From CALODP01 sp942492055 (lineage in GTDB: Bacteria; Bacteroidota; Ignavibacteria; Ignavibacteriales; Melioribacteraceae): a DNA stretch of 64,000 nt. Shown one piece after another: positions 1-9,123 of this stretch (position 1 is its first letter; every line of letters begins with the position of its first letter). The stretch lies in assembly GCA_942492055.1 (NCBI GenBank), contig CALODP010000015.1, positions 930,001 to 994,000 on the forward strand. The letters run 5' to 3'. The notes under the pieces were generated by a model. The model was not told the origin of the DNA, did no database searches, and was given only the letters and a program-made list of their open reading frames with translations. A program made the translations under genes and the position numbers.

Positions 1-1
1 T

Positions 2-1327
2 CCTGAAAAGATAGTAACATGTAACACGAAAAATGAAATTCTTAAAGATCATTATATAGAAATAACCGACGGAAGTATAACTACGATCGGGCATAGAGAA
101 AATTTTTCGTATGAAGACTCAAATACGGAAGTAATTAATGCGGAGAACATGGTATTAATACCGGGATTTGTTCATACGCATGTGCATCTTTGTCAAACTC
201 TATTCAGAGGTTTGGCTGATGATCTTCTCCTTTTGGATTGGCTACAGCAAAGGATATTTCCTTATGAAAACCAGCATAATAAAAACTCTCTGAAGCTATC
301 GGCAAGTATCGGTATTCATGAATTACAAACAGGTGGTTCTACAACAATACTTGATATGGGGGCTATCGGCAATCACGAAGTTGTTTTGGAAGAATTATTG
401 TATTCCGGAATGCGCGCTGTTTCGGGGAAATGCCTTGTTGATATGAATGATTTATATCCCGATTATAAAGAATCAACAGAAGATGCGTTGAATACTTCTT
501 ACGAGTTGGCAAAGTCATTCCATAATTCCGCAAACGGAAGAATTAAATACGGATTTGCTCCGAGGTTTGTTCTTTCTTGCACGGAACGTGTCATGAAAGA
601 ATCTTTCGAGATGTTAAATGATTTCGAAGGAGCTCTTTATCACTCTCACGCTTCTGAGAATAAAGGAGAAATTGAAGCGGTAAGGGAATTATCGGGGATG
701 GAAAATATAGATTATTTTAATTCACTTGGAATATTGAGTGACAAAACAGTATTGGCTCATTGTATTCATGTAAATGAAGAGGAAAGAAAGCTATTGAAGG
801 GGAGTAAGACAAACATTGCTCATTGTCCTTCGGCAAACTTAAAGCTTGGTAGCGGAATAGCTGATATTCCCGGATACATGGCTGAGGATATGAGTGTATC
901 TCTCGGAGCTGACGGACCTCCTTGCAACAATAATCTAAGTATGTTTACTGAAATGCGACTAGCCGGTTTAATACAGAAGCCTATACACGGACCTGATGCC
1001 ATGAACGCCAGAGATATTTTCAGAATGGCTACAATCGGAGGAGCAAAAGCTTTAGGTATGGAAGACATTATCGGAAGTATAGAAGTCGGTAAGAAGGCAG
1101 ATTTGGTACTTCTTGATCTTAATCGGCCTCATTTACCATTAATACAAAATGACGAAAATATATATTCCTCGATTATTTATTCGGCAAACAGGGAGTGTGT
1201 TGATTCGGTAATGATTGAAGGGGAATGGGTGGTAAACAATGGTGTTTCCACTAAATACGATGAAAAGGAAATCTTCGAAAACGGTAGATTTCAATTGATA
1301 GAATTATTAAAGAGAGCAAATAACTAA
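2..1327 (+). CDS. Amidohydrolase of the MtaD/SAH deaminase type, 5' end outside window
   Basis: The frame is open from base 2, before the first ATG at 149. Its upstream part codes for a typical N-terminal beta-strand segment of amidohydrolases (EITDGSITTIG), so the gene starts before the window and 149 is not its start. It shows the metal site HTHVHL, then LYHSHASE, LAHCIHV and the late Asp in LGADGPP. NIAHCPSANLKLGSG is typical of the 5'-methylthioadenosine/S-adenosylhomocysteine deaminase branch of the ATZ/TRZ family. These cytoplasmic enzymes hydrolytically deaminate adenosine or other purine and triazine rings. The exact substrate cannot be read from the sequence. rdgB follows about 10 bp downstream on the same strand, so the two may be co-transcribed in a nucleotide salvage and clean-up context. 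Confidence 0.85.
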   Translation, partial: PEKIVTCNTKNEILKDHYIEITDGSITTIGHRENFSYEDSNTEVINAENMVLIPGFVHTHVHLCQTLFRGLADDLLLLDWLQQRIFPYENQHNKNSLKLSASIGIHELQTGGSTTILDMGAIGNHEVVLEELLYSGMRAVSGKCLVDMNDLYPDYKESTEDALNTSYELAKSFHNSANGRIKYGFAPRFVLSCTERVMKESFEMLNDFEGALYHSHASENKGEIEAVRELSGMENIDYFNSLGILSDKTVLAHCIHVNEEERKLLKGSKTNIAHCPSANLKLGSGIADIPGYMAEDMSVSLGADGPPCNNNLSMFTEMRLAGLIQKPIHGPDAMNARDIFRMATIGGAKALGMEDIIGSIEVGKKADLVLLDLNRPHLPLIQNDENIYSSIIYSANRECVDSVMIEGEWVVNNGVSTKYDEKEIFENGRFQLIELLKRANN

Positions 1328-1337
1328 GAGGTTGAAT

Positions 1338-1928
1338 TTGAAGAATTTGATTTTCGCTACGGGTAATCAAGGTAAGGTAAAGGAAGTAAAGAATATTTTC
1401 AAAGGGACCGGGTATACTGTCTACTCTTTGAAGGATCTGGGTAATAACGTTGATGTGGAAGAGACAGGAGAGACTTTCGAAGAGAACGCTTTGATTAAAG
1501 CGAAAGCCATATATGATATTTACAAGGAACCGGTAATAGCCGATGATTCGGGGCTTTCTATCGAGCAATTGGAAGGTCGTCCGGGAGTATATTCGGCAAG
1601 ATACGCCGGGGAAGGATGTACTTTTGATGATAATAATAAGAAAGTTATTAGCGAATTAAGGAATATGGAAAAGCCCCATAATGCAAAATTTGTATGCTGC
1701 GCTGTCTTTTTTGACGGAGAAAATGAGGTGGTTTCCGAAGGTGAATTAAACGGGACAATTATCAATGAGTTCAAAGGTACCGAAGGTTTCGGGTATGATC
1801 CGATTTTCCAACCTGAAGGTTATGAGGTTACATTGGCAGAAATGACTCTTGATGAGAAGAATAAAATAAGTCACAGAGCAAGAGCCTTTGAGAAATTGAA
1901 AGAGTTGTTGAGCGAAAAAGAAGCTTAA
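1338..1928 (+). CDS. rdgB: RdgB/HAM1-family XTP/dITP diphosphatase
   Basis: This house-cleaning pyrophosphatase hydrolyses non-canonical purine triphosphates (dITP, XTP, ITP) to monophosphates and keeps them out of DNA and RNA. The N-terminus FATGNQGKVKEV, the central VIADDSGLSIEQLEGRPGVY, GFGYDPIF and the C-terminal KNKISHRARA are the four hallmark blocks of the family. The length of about 196 residues is normal. TTG codons at 1332 and 1338 can both start the frame. The AAGAGG ribosome site at 1326-1331 touches the first but lies 6 nt before the second, so 1338 is preferred. The gene follows the amidohydrolase and overlaps the convergent menG gene by 4 bp at its stop. Confidence 0.93.
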   Translation: MKNLIFATGNQGKVKEVKNIFKGTGYTVYSLKDLGNNVDVEETGETFEENALIKAKAIYDIYKEPVIADDSGLSIEQLEGRPGVYSARYAGEGCTFDDNNKKVISELRNMEKPHNAKFVCCAVFFDGENEVVSEGELNGTIINEFKGTEGFGYDPIFQPEGYEVTLAEMTLDEKNKISHRARAFEKLKELLSEKEA

Positions 1929-2608
1929 TTCTTTTCGGCGATTAATACCTGAACTAGGCCGAATGTTAGAGAATGATATTCTATTTTCTCGAAGCCGGCT
2001 TCTTTTAACAAAATTTTCAAATCGATTTCCGAATCGAATTTATCGACCGATTCGGGAAGATATGTATAGGCTTCGTTATCTTTGGAAATAAGTTTTCCTA
2101 TAAGTGGCAAAATCTTTTGGAAATAAAATAGATATAAGAATTTGATAAATCTGTTTTCGGGCAACCTGAATTCTAGTATGGTTGCCTTTCCTTTATTGTC
2201 AAGCACTCTGTAAAAGGATTTTAATCCCTCTCTGATATCATAGAAGTTTCTTACCCCAAAGGCTACGGTTATGTTTGTGAAGGAATTATTTTTAAAAGGA
2301 AGATTTTCGGCTACCGACTGAACCGTATTGCCTATACTCCAAATAGCTTTTTCGTGGAAAATTTGCATCATATTTCCCGAGAGATCCGCACCGATTATAT
2401 TATTAACTCCCATCTTTTTGGCGGTAATGGAAAAATCTCCTGTGCCGCAGGCAATGTCGAGTAGTTTTGAGGAAGGGGATACCTTAGATAGTTTTAAGGC
2501 TTTTTTTCTCCAATAGTAATCAACTCCAGCACTCAAAAGATGATTTAACAAATCATACTTGCCGGATATGGAATCAAAAATGCGTTTGACTTGTTTCTGT
2601 TTATTCAT
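1925..2608 (-). CDS. menG: Demethylmenaquinone/ubiquinone C-methyltransferase, MenG/UbiE family
   Basis: SAM-dependent methyltransferase that makes the last carbon methylation of menaquinone (or ubiquinone). The family start VKRIFDSISGKYDLLNHLLS, the SAM-binding glycine loop LLDIACGTGDFS near residues 48-60 and the downstream AFGVRNF block are all visible. The length of 227 residues is normal. In the FCB group the quinone is normally menaquinone, so MenG is the likely role, but this rests on the inferred lineage and no other men gene lies in the window. The gene is alone on its strand here, with a convergent neighbour at its 3' end and a short gap to the divergent eight-cysteine gene. Confidence 0.92.
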   Translation of the reverse strand: MNKQKQVKRIFDSISGKYDLLNHLLSAGVDYYWRKKALKLSKVSPSSKLLDIACGTGDFSITAKKMGVNNIIGADLSGNMMQIFHEKAIWSIGNTVQSVAENLPFKNNSFTNITVAFGVRNFYDIREGLKSFYRVLDNKGKATILEFRLPENRFIKFLYLFYFQKILPLIGKLISKDNEAYTYLPESVDKFDSEIDLKILLKEAGFEKIEYHSLTFGLVQVLIAEKN

Positions 2609-2637
2609 GATATTTTTTGAAATATTTTCGTTAAGTA

Positions 2638-2979
2638 ATGAATGAGAATAATATGATTAACAAATATACGGAATCCGTAAAACAAAAGATTTGCTCAATT
2701 TGCGTTGATTCGGATGATAAGGGGAATTGTTTATTGACTGATGATGAAATTTGCGCAGTTGAGTTTTATCTTCCAAGAATTGTAAGGCTAGTTCATTCAT
2801 TGAATAGTAAAGATATGGATGAATATGTTAGTCTTTTACGAAAACAAATATGTTCGAATTGCAATAGCGGAAAAGGGGAAGATAGTTGTTATTTACGAGA
2901 GGACGCAAATTGCGCTCTTGATAGATACTTCCCCGTTATTGTTGAGGTAATAAAGAAAACAGACGGCGAAACTATTTGA
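2638..2979 (+). CDS. Small protein with a duplicated four-cysteine motif, function unknown
   Basis: I do not recognise this 113-residue protein. It consists of two copies of one unit: residues 18-52 and 71-105 each follow C-x2-C-x8-C-x7-C-A and then a helix-like segment ending P-x-I-V. The cysteines are at 19, 22, 31, 39 and 72, 75, 84, 92, an exact 53-residue period. Eight cysteines with conserved spacing suggest metal or Fe-S binding, or a disulfide-linked pair, but no function should be assigned. There is no signal peptide and no membrane segment, so a reducing cytoplasm and metal binding are more likely than disulfides. A second ATG at 2653 is possible and neither start has a strong ribosome site. 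The 3' end overlaps the convergent PAP2 gene by 8 bp. Confidence 0.75.
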   Translation: MNENNMINKYTESVKQKICSICVDSDDKGNCLLTDDEICAVEFYLPRIVRLVHSLNSKDMDEYVSLLRKQICSNCNSGKGEDSCYLREDANCALDRYFPVIVEVIKKTDGETI

Positions 2980-3925
2980 ATTTGGGGTGTCTGAATTCCT
3001 CTTCTCCTATTTGGCGCATCCAATAATTATATAATCGGTAGCCCAAATACATTGTTGTAATCATAAAGATAGTTCCGCCTAATAAATCTACGAAATAATG
3101 ATAACGTAGATATACAGTTGAGAAGATTAACATAGTTCCAACGGGCAAAATAAACCATCTCATGCACGATTTGAATTTGACGGACAGATACATCACTATT
3201 AGAGTCATTTGAGTGTGTCCGCTCGGGAAAACATCTCTTTGTACAACTTCAATCGGATTGAGGGTCCCCGAAGGAATAGATTCTCCTGCATTGACAATCT
3301 CTCTCAGATAATTGGTTAAGAACAATCCAGGTAACTCTGTGTTAGTTGCAGCAAAATCGTGCAATGTAAAACGGGGGCCTATAGCCGGTAAAAAGAAGTA
3401 ACCTACATACGAGAGGAAAAAACCGAAGACTACCGAAAAGGTTGTGAAATGGAATTCTTTATTTTTCCCGTTCAGGAGGAGATTAATTCCCAAAATAATG
3501 GGAAGGAAGAAAAATGTAGCATAGGAAATTTGCAAAATCTCGGTAAGAATCGGATTTGCTATAAAATACAGCACATGAGTCGGATCGGTCCCGAAGATAA
3601 AACGGTCGATCGAGATAAGATAATTATCGTAATCTACACCATGGATAGGCTTTATCATATAGTATAATTCCTTGAAGGTAAGAAATATCAAAGGAACTAC
3701 ATACCAATAATGAAGCTGTTCAAGTAGAAGTCCGGATTTCTTTTTATCATAATGAGCAATCGCAAAAATAATAAAAGTAATTGCGGTATTAGCAAAAACA
3801 TGTAGGGCCCATCGATCGATTTTCGAGCAAAAAATAATATTTAAGAATGTTAAAAATGTAGCGAACCCAATAACAATCAAATCAGTCGCGTAAAGATTCA
3901 GTAAATAATTTCTAATATTTTTCAT
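2972..3925 (-). CDS. PAP2-superfamily membrane phosphatase/phosphotransferase
   Basis: Multi-pass membrane protein of 317 residues with the PAP2 signature blocks in its C-terminal half: FPSGHTQMT (phosphate-binding Ser-Gly-His) and RYHYFVDLLGG (catalytic His and Asp). Several hydrophobic segments precede and follow them. The arrangement, with a long N-terminal membrane part before the active site, resembles the PAP2_3 branch that includes inositol-phosphorylceramide-synthase-like enzymes. A role in lipid phosphate hydrolysis or lipid head-group transfer is the safe statement, and the substrate is unknown. The gene follows mgtE on the same strand and shares one base with it (3925), so it is probably in an operon with mgtE and rsmA. 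Confidence 0.85.
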   Translation of the reverse strand: MKNIRNYLLNLYATDLIVIGFATFLTFLNIIFCSKIDRWALHVFANTAITFIIFAIAHYDKKKSGLLLEQLHYWYVVPLIFLTFKELYYMIKPIHGVDYDNYLISIDRFIFGTDPTHVLYFIANPILTEILQISYATFFFLPIILGINLLLNGKNKEFHFTTFSVVFGFFLSYVGYFFLPAIGPRFTLHDFAATNTELPGLFLTNYLREIVNAGESIPSGTLNPIEVVQRDVFPSGHTQMTLIVMYLSVKFKSCMRWFILPVGTMLIFSTVYLRYHYFVDLLGGTIFMITTMYLGYRLYNYWMRQIGEEEFRHPKFK

Positions 3926-5304
3926 CAGGAAAGGATAAACAAGTTAATAAATACCATATAAATCAAAAGTCCCATAATATCATTCAGAGACGTAACAAAA
4001 GGACCTGTAGCCACGGCCGGATCAATATTAATTTTCTTTAAAACAACAGGGATTATTGCTCCTATCATTGTGGCGTTAATTATTATCACCAAAAGTGATA
4101 GTGACAGAACGAGAATGAACTGATGATTATCAAAGAATTGAGTTGTCAAGAGATAAAGGACAGTTCCGATGACAATTCCATTGAAAATGGATACAATAAA
4201 TTCTTTGGATAGCTTTCGCAATGTGTCTCTAACCCAAAGATCGCTTGTTCCCATACCTCGAACCATAACAATTGATGCCTGAGTTCCAGAACTACCTCCC
4301 ATAGCCATTACAACAGGATAAAAGAATGTAGCTATTGCGAAATGAGCAATTACATCTTCAAATCCTTTTAGCATAAATACATTTACAAGCTCCATGCAAA
4401 GTCCAATAAGTAACCAAGGGAGCCTGTTTCTAGATATTCTGAATACAGAGTCACTTACTTCTTCTTCTTCGGCCAAACCGGCAAACTTCTGAATGTCCTC
4501 ATCAGCTTCTTCTTGGATAACATCTACAACGTCGTCGATCGTAATTCTGCCAAGCATGATTTTGTTGTTATCAACTACCGGTATAGCAACCAAATCGTAC
4601 TTTTGCATAATATTTGCCACTTCCTCCTGATCAGTATCCGGAGTGACATAGATTAAATCTTCCTCCATTACGGATGAAATAGTTGTCGAAAGGGGATTGA
4701 TAAGAAGTGATTTTAACAGAACAGTTCCGATTAATTCTCCGCTTTCCTTTGTTACATATATATGATAAATATGATCAAATTCTTCGGAATGTAACCTTAC
4801 TTGCTTAATAGCGGCTTTAACTGATTCGTTTTCGGTAACGAATACATAGTCGCTATTCATTATACCACCGGCAGAGTCTTCAGGGTATTTCAGAAGTTCT
4901 TTTACATCTTGGGAGTCTTCTTCATCGATATTATCAAGTACATGTTCGGCTATTTCTTCTGGTAACTCACGAACGATTTCCGTAGCATCGTCAGTTTCGA
5001 GTTCATCCACAATATCAGAGATCTTTTCAGGATCGATCTTTTTAAGGATCTTTTCTCTCAGGTTTTCGTCTAGCTCAACAACGACTTCGCCGGCTGTTTC
5101 GGTATTCAAAAGATTAAAAACAAATCGAGCGTCATTTACGTTGAGATGGTTAATAATTTCCGCGATGTCTGCCGAGTGGAGATCAGTGAGAAGAATTCTA
5201 AGATTATGTGAAGCTTCCTCTTCGATAAGGATGGAAATATTATCGAGGAGTTCATCATCTACCTTTATGAGGTCTTTAACTGTTTTGTATTCGTTTATGG
5301 TCAT
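3925..5304 (-). CDS. mgtE: Magnesium transporter MgtE
   Basis: MgtE is a Mg2+-gated channel of the inner membrane. The 459-residue protein shows the standard order: an N-terminal superhelical domain (residues about 30-135, rich in acidic ELP-type repeats such as LETDDATEIVRELP), two CBS domains (about 140-265), a connecting helix, then five membrane segments (about 290-459). The membrane part contains MAMGGSSGTQAS and ends with the conserved segment DPAVATGPFVTSLNDIMGL, where the Asp of LNDIMG lines the pore in characterised MgtE. Its start overlaps the end of rsmA by 4 bp and its stop overlaps the PAP2 gene by one base. This indicates translational coupling of all three. Confidence 0.95.
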   Translation of the reverse strand: MTINEYKTVKDLIKVDDELLDNISILIEEEASHNLRILLTDLHSADIAEIINHLNVNDARFVFNLLNTETAGEVVVELDENLREKILKKIDPEKISDIVDELETDDATEIVRELPEEIAEHVLDNIDEEDSQDVKELLKYPEDSAGGIMNSDYVFVTENESVKAAIKQVRLHSEEFDHIYHIYVTKESGELIGTVLLKSLLINPLSTTISSVMEEDLIYVTPDTDQEEVANIMQKYDLVAIPVVDNNKIMLGRITIDDVVDVIQEEADEDIQKFAGLAEEEEVSDSVFRISRNRLPWLLIGLCMELVNVFMLKGFEDVIAHFAIATFFYPVVMAMGGSSGTQASIVMVRGMGTSDLWVRDTLRKLSKEFIVSIFNGIVIGTVLYLLTTQFFDNHQFILVLSLSLLVIIINATMIGAIIPVVLKKINIDPAVATGPFVTSLNDIMGLLIYMVFINLFILS

Positions 5305-6083
5305 AAATTAAGTCTTTCTTGGATAAAAGTTGCCAGATATTTAAAACTATCAGTGTCCAATTCTTCAGCTCTCTTTGATAAATCAATTTCAATGTTGTCA
5401 AAATTAATACCGCTAAATATACTATTACTTAAGGAATTTTTTAAAGTTTTTCTTCTATTTCCGAAAGCCGCCTTAACTGTTTGGATAAAAATTTTGTCTG
5501 ATGGCTTAGAATCCAATGATTTATTAAAATAAAAGTGAACTACAGCTGAGTTTACTTTAGGTCGCGGATAGAATACATTAGGAGAAATCTTAAAGCAATA
5601 ACGTGGTGTAGAAAAATAATCGAGCAAAATAGAAAGAATGCCATAATCTTTTGTGCCTCTTTTAGCAACCATTCTTTTGGCTACTTCGTCTTGCACCATC
5701 AAAACAGCTTCGCTAACAATATTTCTGGATTCCAATAAGCGGAATACTATGGGAGAAGTAATATTATAAGGAATATTACCGATTACTTTCAGTTTTTTTC
5801 CTTCGGATAATTCAAGGAGATCACATTTCAAGAAATCCTTATTATAGATTCGAAGGTTAGGAAATCTTGATTCAAGATCTTCTATTACTCGGGTGTCTAT
5901 TTCAATTGCCTTCAAAGAAGTCAAACATGAGGAAAGAACTTCGGTTAAAGCTCCCTGGCCAGGGCCGATTTCCAAAACATTATCATCTGCATCGGGGGAC
6001 AACTCGTTAGCGATTTTGCGAATAATGTTCTTATCTTGTAAATAATTTTGTCCGAATTTTTTTAATGGTTTTACTTTGCTCAT
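5301..6083 (-). CDS. rsmA: 16S rRNA dimethyladenosine transferase RsmA/KsgA
   Basis: This enzyme dimethylates two adjacent adenines in the 3'-terminal hairpin of 16S rRNA, a late step of 30S assembly. It has the family start LKKFGQNYLQDKNI, SAM motif I LEIGPGQGALTE (residues about 38-49), the catalytic NIPYNITSP motif (about 102-110), and the C-terminal RNA-contact region FGNRRKTLKNSL. The 260-residue length is standard. It is the first gene of a three-gene minus-strand run (rsmA, mgtE, PAP2) with overlapping ends. The 124 bp upstream, shared with the divergent ROK gene, presumably holds promoters for both. Confidence 0.95.
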   Translation of the reverse strand: MSKVKPLKKFGQNYLQDKNIIRKIANELSPDADDNVLEIGPGQGALTEVLSSCLTSLKAIEIDTRVIEDLESRFPNLRIYNKDFLKCDLLELSEGKKLKVIGNIPYNITSPIVFRLLESRNIVSEAVLMVQDEVAKRMVAKRGTKDYGILSILLDYFSTPRYCFKISPNVFYPRPKVNSAVVHFYFNKSLDSKPSDKIFIQTVKAAFGNRRKTLKNSLSNSIFSGINFDNIEIDLSKRAEELDTDSFKYLATFIQERLNL

Positions 6084-6207
6084 TCCTAATGAATTACCTT
6101 TTCAAATAATAATTGTTTTTGCTTCTCAAAAATACGATAACTATTTTTAATTAGTCGAATAACTTTGAAGAAAAATTATTTTACTCACATCAAAGGGTTA
6201 AATCCAA

Positions 6208-7164
6208 ATGAATAATATCATTTCCGTTGATCTCGGGGGAACAAAAGTATTAACCGCACTACTTGACGAAAAGAATAAAATAATAGATCGTGTAAAAATT
6301 CCTACTGATATTACTAAAGGGAACGCCGCATTGGTTAAAGCCGTAGCTGAATCCATTCGGAAAGTTCTGGATAAGACCAAAATAAAAGATGACGAAGTAA
6401 GAGCTATTTGCATGGGAGTTCCTGGAACAGTTAATCCTCAAAGTGGGATGATTGGGAACGCTCCGAATCTTAATATAAAGAGATATAACATAAAAAATAC
6501 TTTGCAGAAGTATTTCGATATTCCGGTTCTGATTGAAAATGATGTTAATCTGGCAGCTCTCGGGATTAACGAATTTGAGTTTAAGGGGAAAGCCAATAAT
6601 ATGTTGGTTGTATTTGTTGGTACGGGAATCGGAGGAGCTCTATTGTTTAACGGAAAGTTATATCGCGGATCTTCCTTTTTTGCGGGGGAGATAGGGCACA
6701 TGAGAGTAAATTGTAATGGTGAGTTTACCGGCAGAGGAAAGGGGAAGGCTTTCGAAGAAATTGCTAGTAGAACGGCTATTGTTAATAGTATAAAGAAAGA
6801 GATAAAGGATGGCCGGAAAAGTAAGCTAACTGATATTGCAGGAAAGAAAAGAATAAAGAGTAAAGCCTTGGCGATAGCTATTGAGCAAAAAGATAAAGTT
6901 GTTACTGATATTATTCTTGGTGCTTGTCAAACAATAGGAACTGTATTGGGAAGTTTGGTAACTCTATTGAATGTTGATACAATTGTCATGGGTGGCGGAG
7001 TCATCGAGGCTATGGATGAATTTATGCTTCCGAAGATCAAAGAAGCCTTTGAAAAAGCCGTATTACCGGAACCAGGGAAGAAAGTAAAAATAGTCGCGAC
7101 CAAATTAGGGGACGACGCTCCTTTGTACGGAGGTATCCCCCTTGCAAATGAAATTTTGAATTAG
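6208..7164 (+). CDS. ROK-family sugar kinase (glucokinase-like) lacking the usual Zn cysteines
   Basis: ROK proteins are ATP-dependent sugar kinases or sugar-responsive repressors. The N-terminus VDLGGTKVLTALLDE carries the ATP phosphate loop, ENDVNLAALG holds the catalytic Asp, and GTGIGGALLFNGKLYRG plus GEIGHM carry the sugar-contacting Glu and His. There is no N-terminal helix-turn-helix, so this is a kinase and not a repressor. The usual Zn-binding C-x-C-G-x2-G-C-x-E loop that follows GHM is replaced by a sequence (RVNCNGEFTGRGKGKAFEE) with one cysteine. A metal-free version or an altered substrate is possible. Length (318) is normal. The gene stands alone, with a convergent ABC-F gene ending 2 bp after its stop. 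Confidence 0.85.
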   Translation: MNNIISVDLGGTKVLTALLDEKNKIIDRVKIPTDITKGNAALVKAVAESIRKVLDKTKIKDDEVRAICMGVPGTVNPQSGMIGNAPNLNIKRYNIKNTLQKYFDIPVLIENDVNLAALGINEFEFKGKANNMLVVFVGTGIGGALLFNGKLYRGSSFFAGEIGHMRVNCNGEFTGRGKGKAFEEIASRTAIVNSIKKEIKDGRKSKLTDIAGKKRIKSKALAIAIEQKDKVVTDIILGACQTIGTVLGSLVTLLNVDTIVMGGGVIEAMDEFMLPKIKEAFEKAVLPEPGKKVKIVATKLGDDAPLYGGIPLANEILN

Positions 7165-7165
7165 A

Positions 7166-9109
7166 CTAATTAAAAGAAGCCTCAATCTCTTCGAGTTTTT
7201 CAGTTAGTTCGGTCCAGGTTAGGAAGGTTTCATCTAAGCTGGACTTTGTTTTTTCATATTCGCTATTCTTTTCTTTTGCCAGATTCGGATTACTGAAAAT
7301 AGAAGGATCGGAAAGATCGTGTTCTAATTGTTCCTTTTTTAATTCCAATTTCTCGATCAGAGACTCTATCTTATCCAAATCTGCTCGCAGATCTTTGGTA
7401 GCCTTATATCTCTTTTGCCTAAGTTCCGCTTCAAGTCTTTTCTGATCCCTTTTATTCGGAACGGAATTTACTTTTGACTCTTCCTGAGATGTAAAAGTAT
7501 TCTGATCTTCTTCCATCTTTTGGAAATAGTAATCGATGCCACCGTGATATTGTTTTAGAGAACCCTTTTTTATTTCCAAAACTTTGTTGGCAATAGGGCG
7601 AATGAAATCAACATCGTGAGAAACAATTATCAGACTTCCCGGAAAGGCGGAAAGTGCGTTTTGGAGCATCTTTTTAGAATCATGATCAAGATGGTTTGTA
7701 GGCTCATCAAGGATTATCAAGTTAGACGGCCTGAGTAATAAACGAGCCAAGGCAACTCGACTTTTTTCACCACCTGAGAGAACTCCGACTTTTTTGAAAA
7801 CGTCATCGTTGCTAAACAAGAAAGACCCGAGAATTGTTCTAAGTTGCCCGGGGGTGAAATTCTCACCTTCAGACGATAAAGTATCGAGTAAATCTAATTC
7901 CGGATCTAATTCTTCGGTAACCTGTTGGGCATAATAAGAAACCGATGTATTATGTCCGAAATCCATTTGTCCGGAATTATAGCTGAGTTTGTTAGCTATA
8001 ATTTTCGCAAGAGTTGTCTTTCCGGCTCCGTTTGGGCCGAGAAAAGCAAATTTATCTCCACGCTCTACTTTGAAATCAATTTTATCGAATACAAGATTTT
8101 CGTCATAGGCCTTAGTGAGTCCGGTTATCTCAACCGGAACAGCTCCGCTTCTGGGAGGTTCAGGAAATTTTATTCCTATGTTTGACTCGAAGTCAGGGAG
8201 GTTTATTTGATCAATTTTCTCTAATTGTTTTATTCTACTTTGTACTTGTTTTGCTTTTGTAGCTTTATATCGAAATCTTTCGATAAACTGTTGTGTTTCT
8301 TTTATCTTTTTTTCTTGAGCTATATAATCCGCAATTAGTTGTTGATTGCGCTCTTCCTTGAATTTAAGGTAATCATCGTATCCGCCACGAAAGAAAGTAA
8401 TTTTTTTATTGAATATTTCCAGTGTCTTATTAGTAACATTATTGACAAAATGTCTATCGTGGGAAACCAGTAATAGAGCTCCCTTGTATGATTTTAGAAA
8501 AGAGATTAACCATCTGAGAGATTCAATATCCAGATGGTTTGTAGGTTCGTCAAGCATAATCAGGTCATGATCGCTTAATAAAATTTTTGCCAATTCGATT
8601 CTCATCTGCCAACCACCGGAGAATTCTTTTGTTTTGCGATGAAAATCTTGAGTCTCAAATCCAAGACCGATTAAGACTTTTTCAACGCGAGAATCGATTG
8701 CGTAGAAATCAATTTCCTCTTTTTTATGATTGAGTTCACCAAGCGAAATAATAAGCTTATCTTTTTCCGCATCCGAAAGGGAAGGATCATTGAGATTATT
8801 GGTAATGATTTCTTCTTTTTTTATTATTGCGTTGTAAGTTACTAGAGAAGATTTAACTTCATTAAGCAATTCATTGTCAGATAGATTGATAAACTCCTGA
8901 GGTAAATATCCAACTGATATATTTTTTTGTCTTTGAATGTTCCCTTCGGAAGGAAGTTCTTTCCCCGCAAGCATCTTTAGAAGAGTTGTTTTTCCCGATC
9001 CATTTGATCCGACAAGGGCAATCTTATCATCTTTGTTGATTTTGAAACTAGCTTTATTAAATAAATCGTCGCCTGTAAAATGTATCGAAACATCAATAAA
9101 ATCTATCAT
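7166..9109 (-). CDS. ABC-F family ATPase (translation factor/Uup-like)
   Basis: Cytosolic protein with two ABC ATPase domains and no membrane part, as in ABC-F factors that bind the ribosomal E site. Domain 1 has Walker A GSNGSGKT, signature FSGGWQMR and Walker B LIMLDEPTNHLD. An arm or linker rich in Lys, Glu and Gln follows (around residues 245-300). Domain 2 has GPNGAGKT, LSGGEKSR and LIILDEPTNHLD. The last 100 or so residues are a charged coiled coil of the kind found in Uup and YdiF subgroups. Length 647 is normal. Whether it protects ribosomes, resolves stalled elongation or acts elsewhere cannot be told. It lies 14 bp downstream of the PorZ-like gene, so the two may be co-transcribed. 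Confidence 0.92.
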   Translation of the reverse strand: MIDFIDVSIHFTGDDLFNKASFKINKDDKIALVGSNGSGKTTLLKMLAGKELPSEGNIQRQKNISVGYLPQEFINLSDNELLNEVKSSLVTYNAIIKKEEIITNNLNDPSLSDAEKDKLIISLGELNHKKEEIDFYAIDSRVEKVLIGLGFETQDFHRKTKEFSGGWQMRIELAKILLSDHDLIMLDEPTNHLDIESLRWLISFLKSYKGALLLVSHDRHFVNNVTNKTLEIFNKKITFFRGGYDDYLKFKEERNQQLIADYIAQEKKIKETQQFIERFRYKATKAKQVQSRIKQLEKIDQINLPDFESNIGIKFPEPPRSGAVPVEITGLTKAYDENLVFDKIDFKVERGDKFAFLGPNGAGKTTLAKIIANKLSYNSGQMDFGHNTSVSYYAQQVTEELDPELDLLDTLSSEGENFTPGQLRTILGSFLFSNDDVFKKVGVLSGGEKSRVALARLLLRPSNLIILDEPTNHLDHDSKKMLQNALSAFPGSLIIVSHDVDFIRPIANKVLEIKKGSLKQYHGGIDYYFQKMEEDQNTFTSQEESKVNSVPNKRDQKRLEAELRQKRYKATKDLRADLDKIESLIEKLELKKEQLEHDLSDPSIFSNPNLAKEKNSEYEKTKSSLDETFLTWTELTEKLEEIEASFN

Positions 9110-9123
9110 CTAATACAATATCC

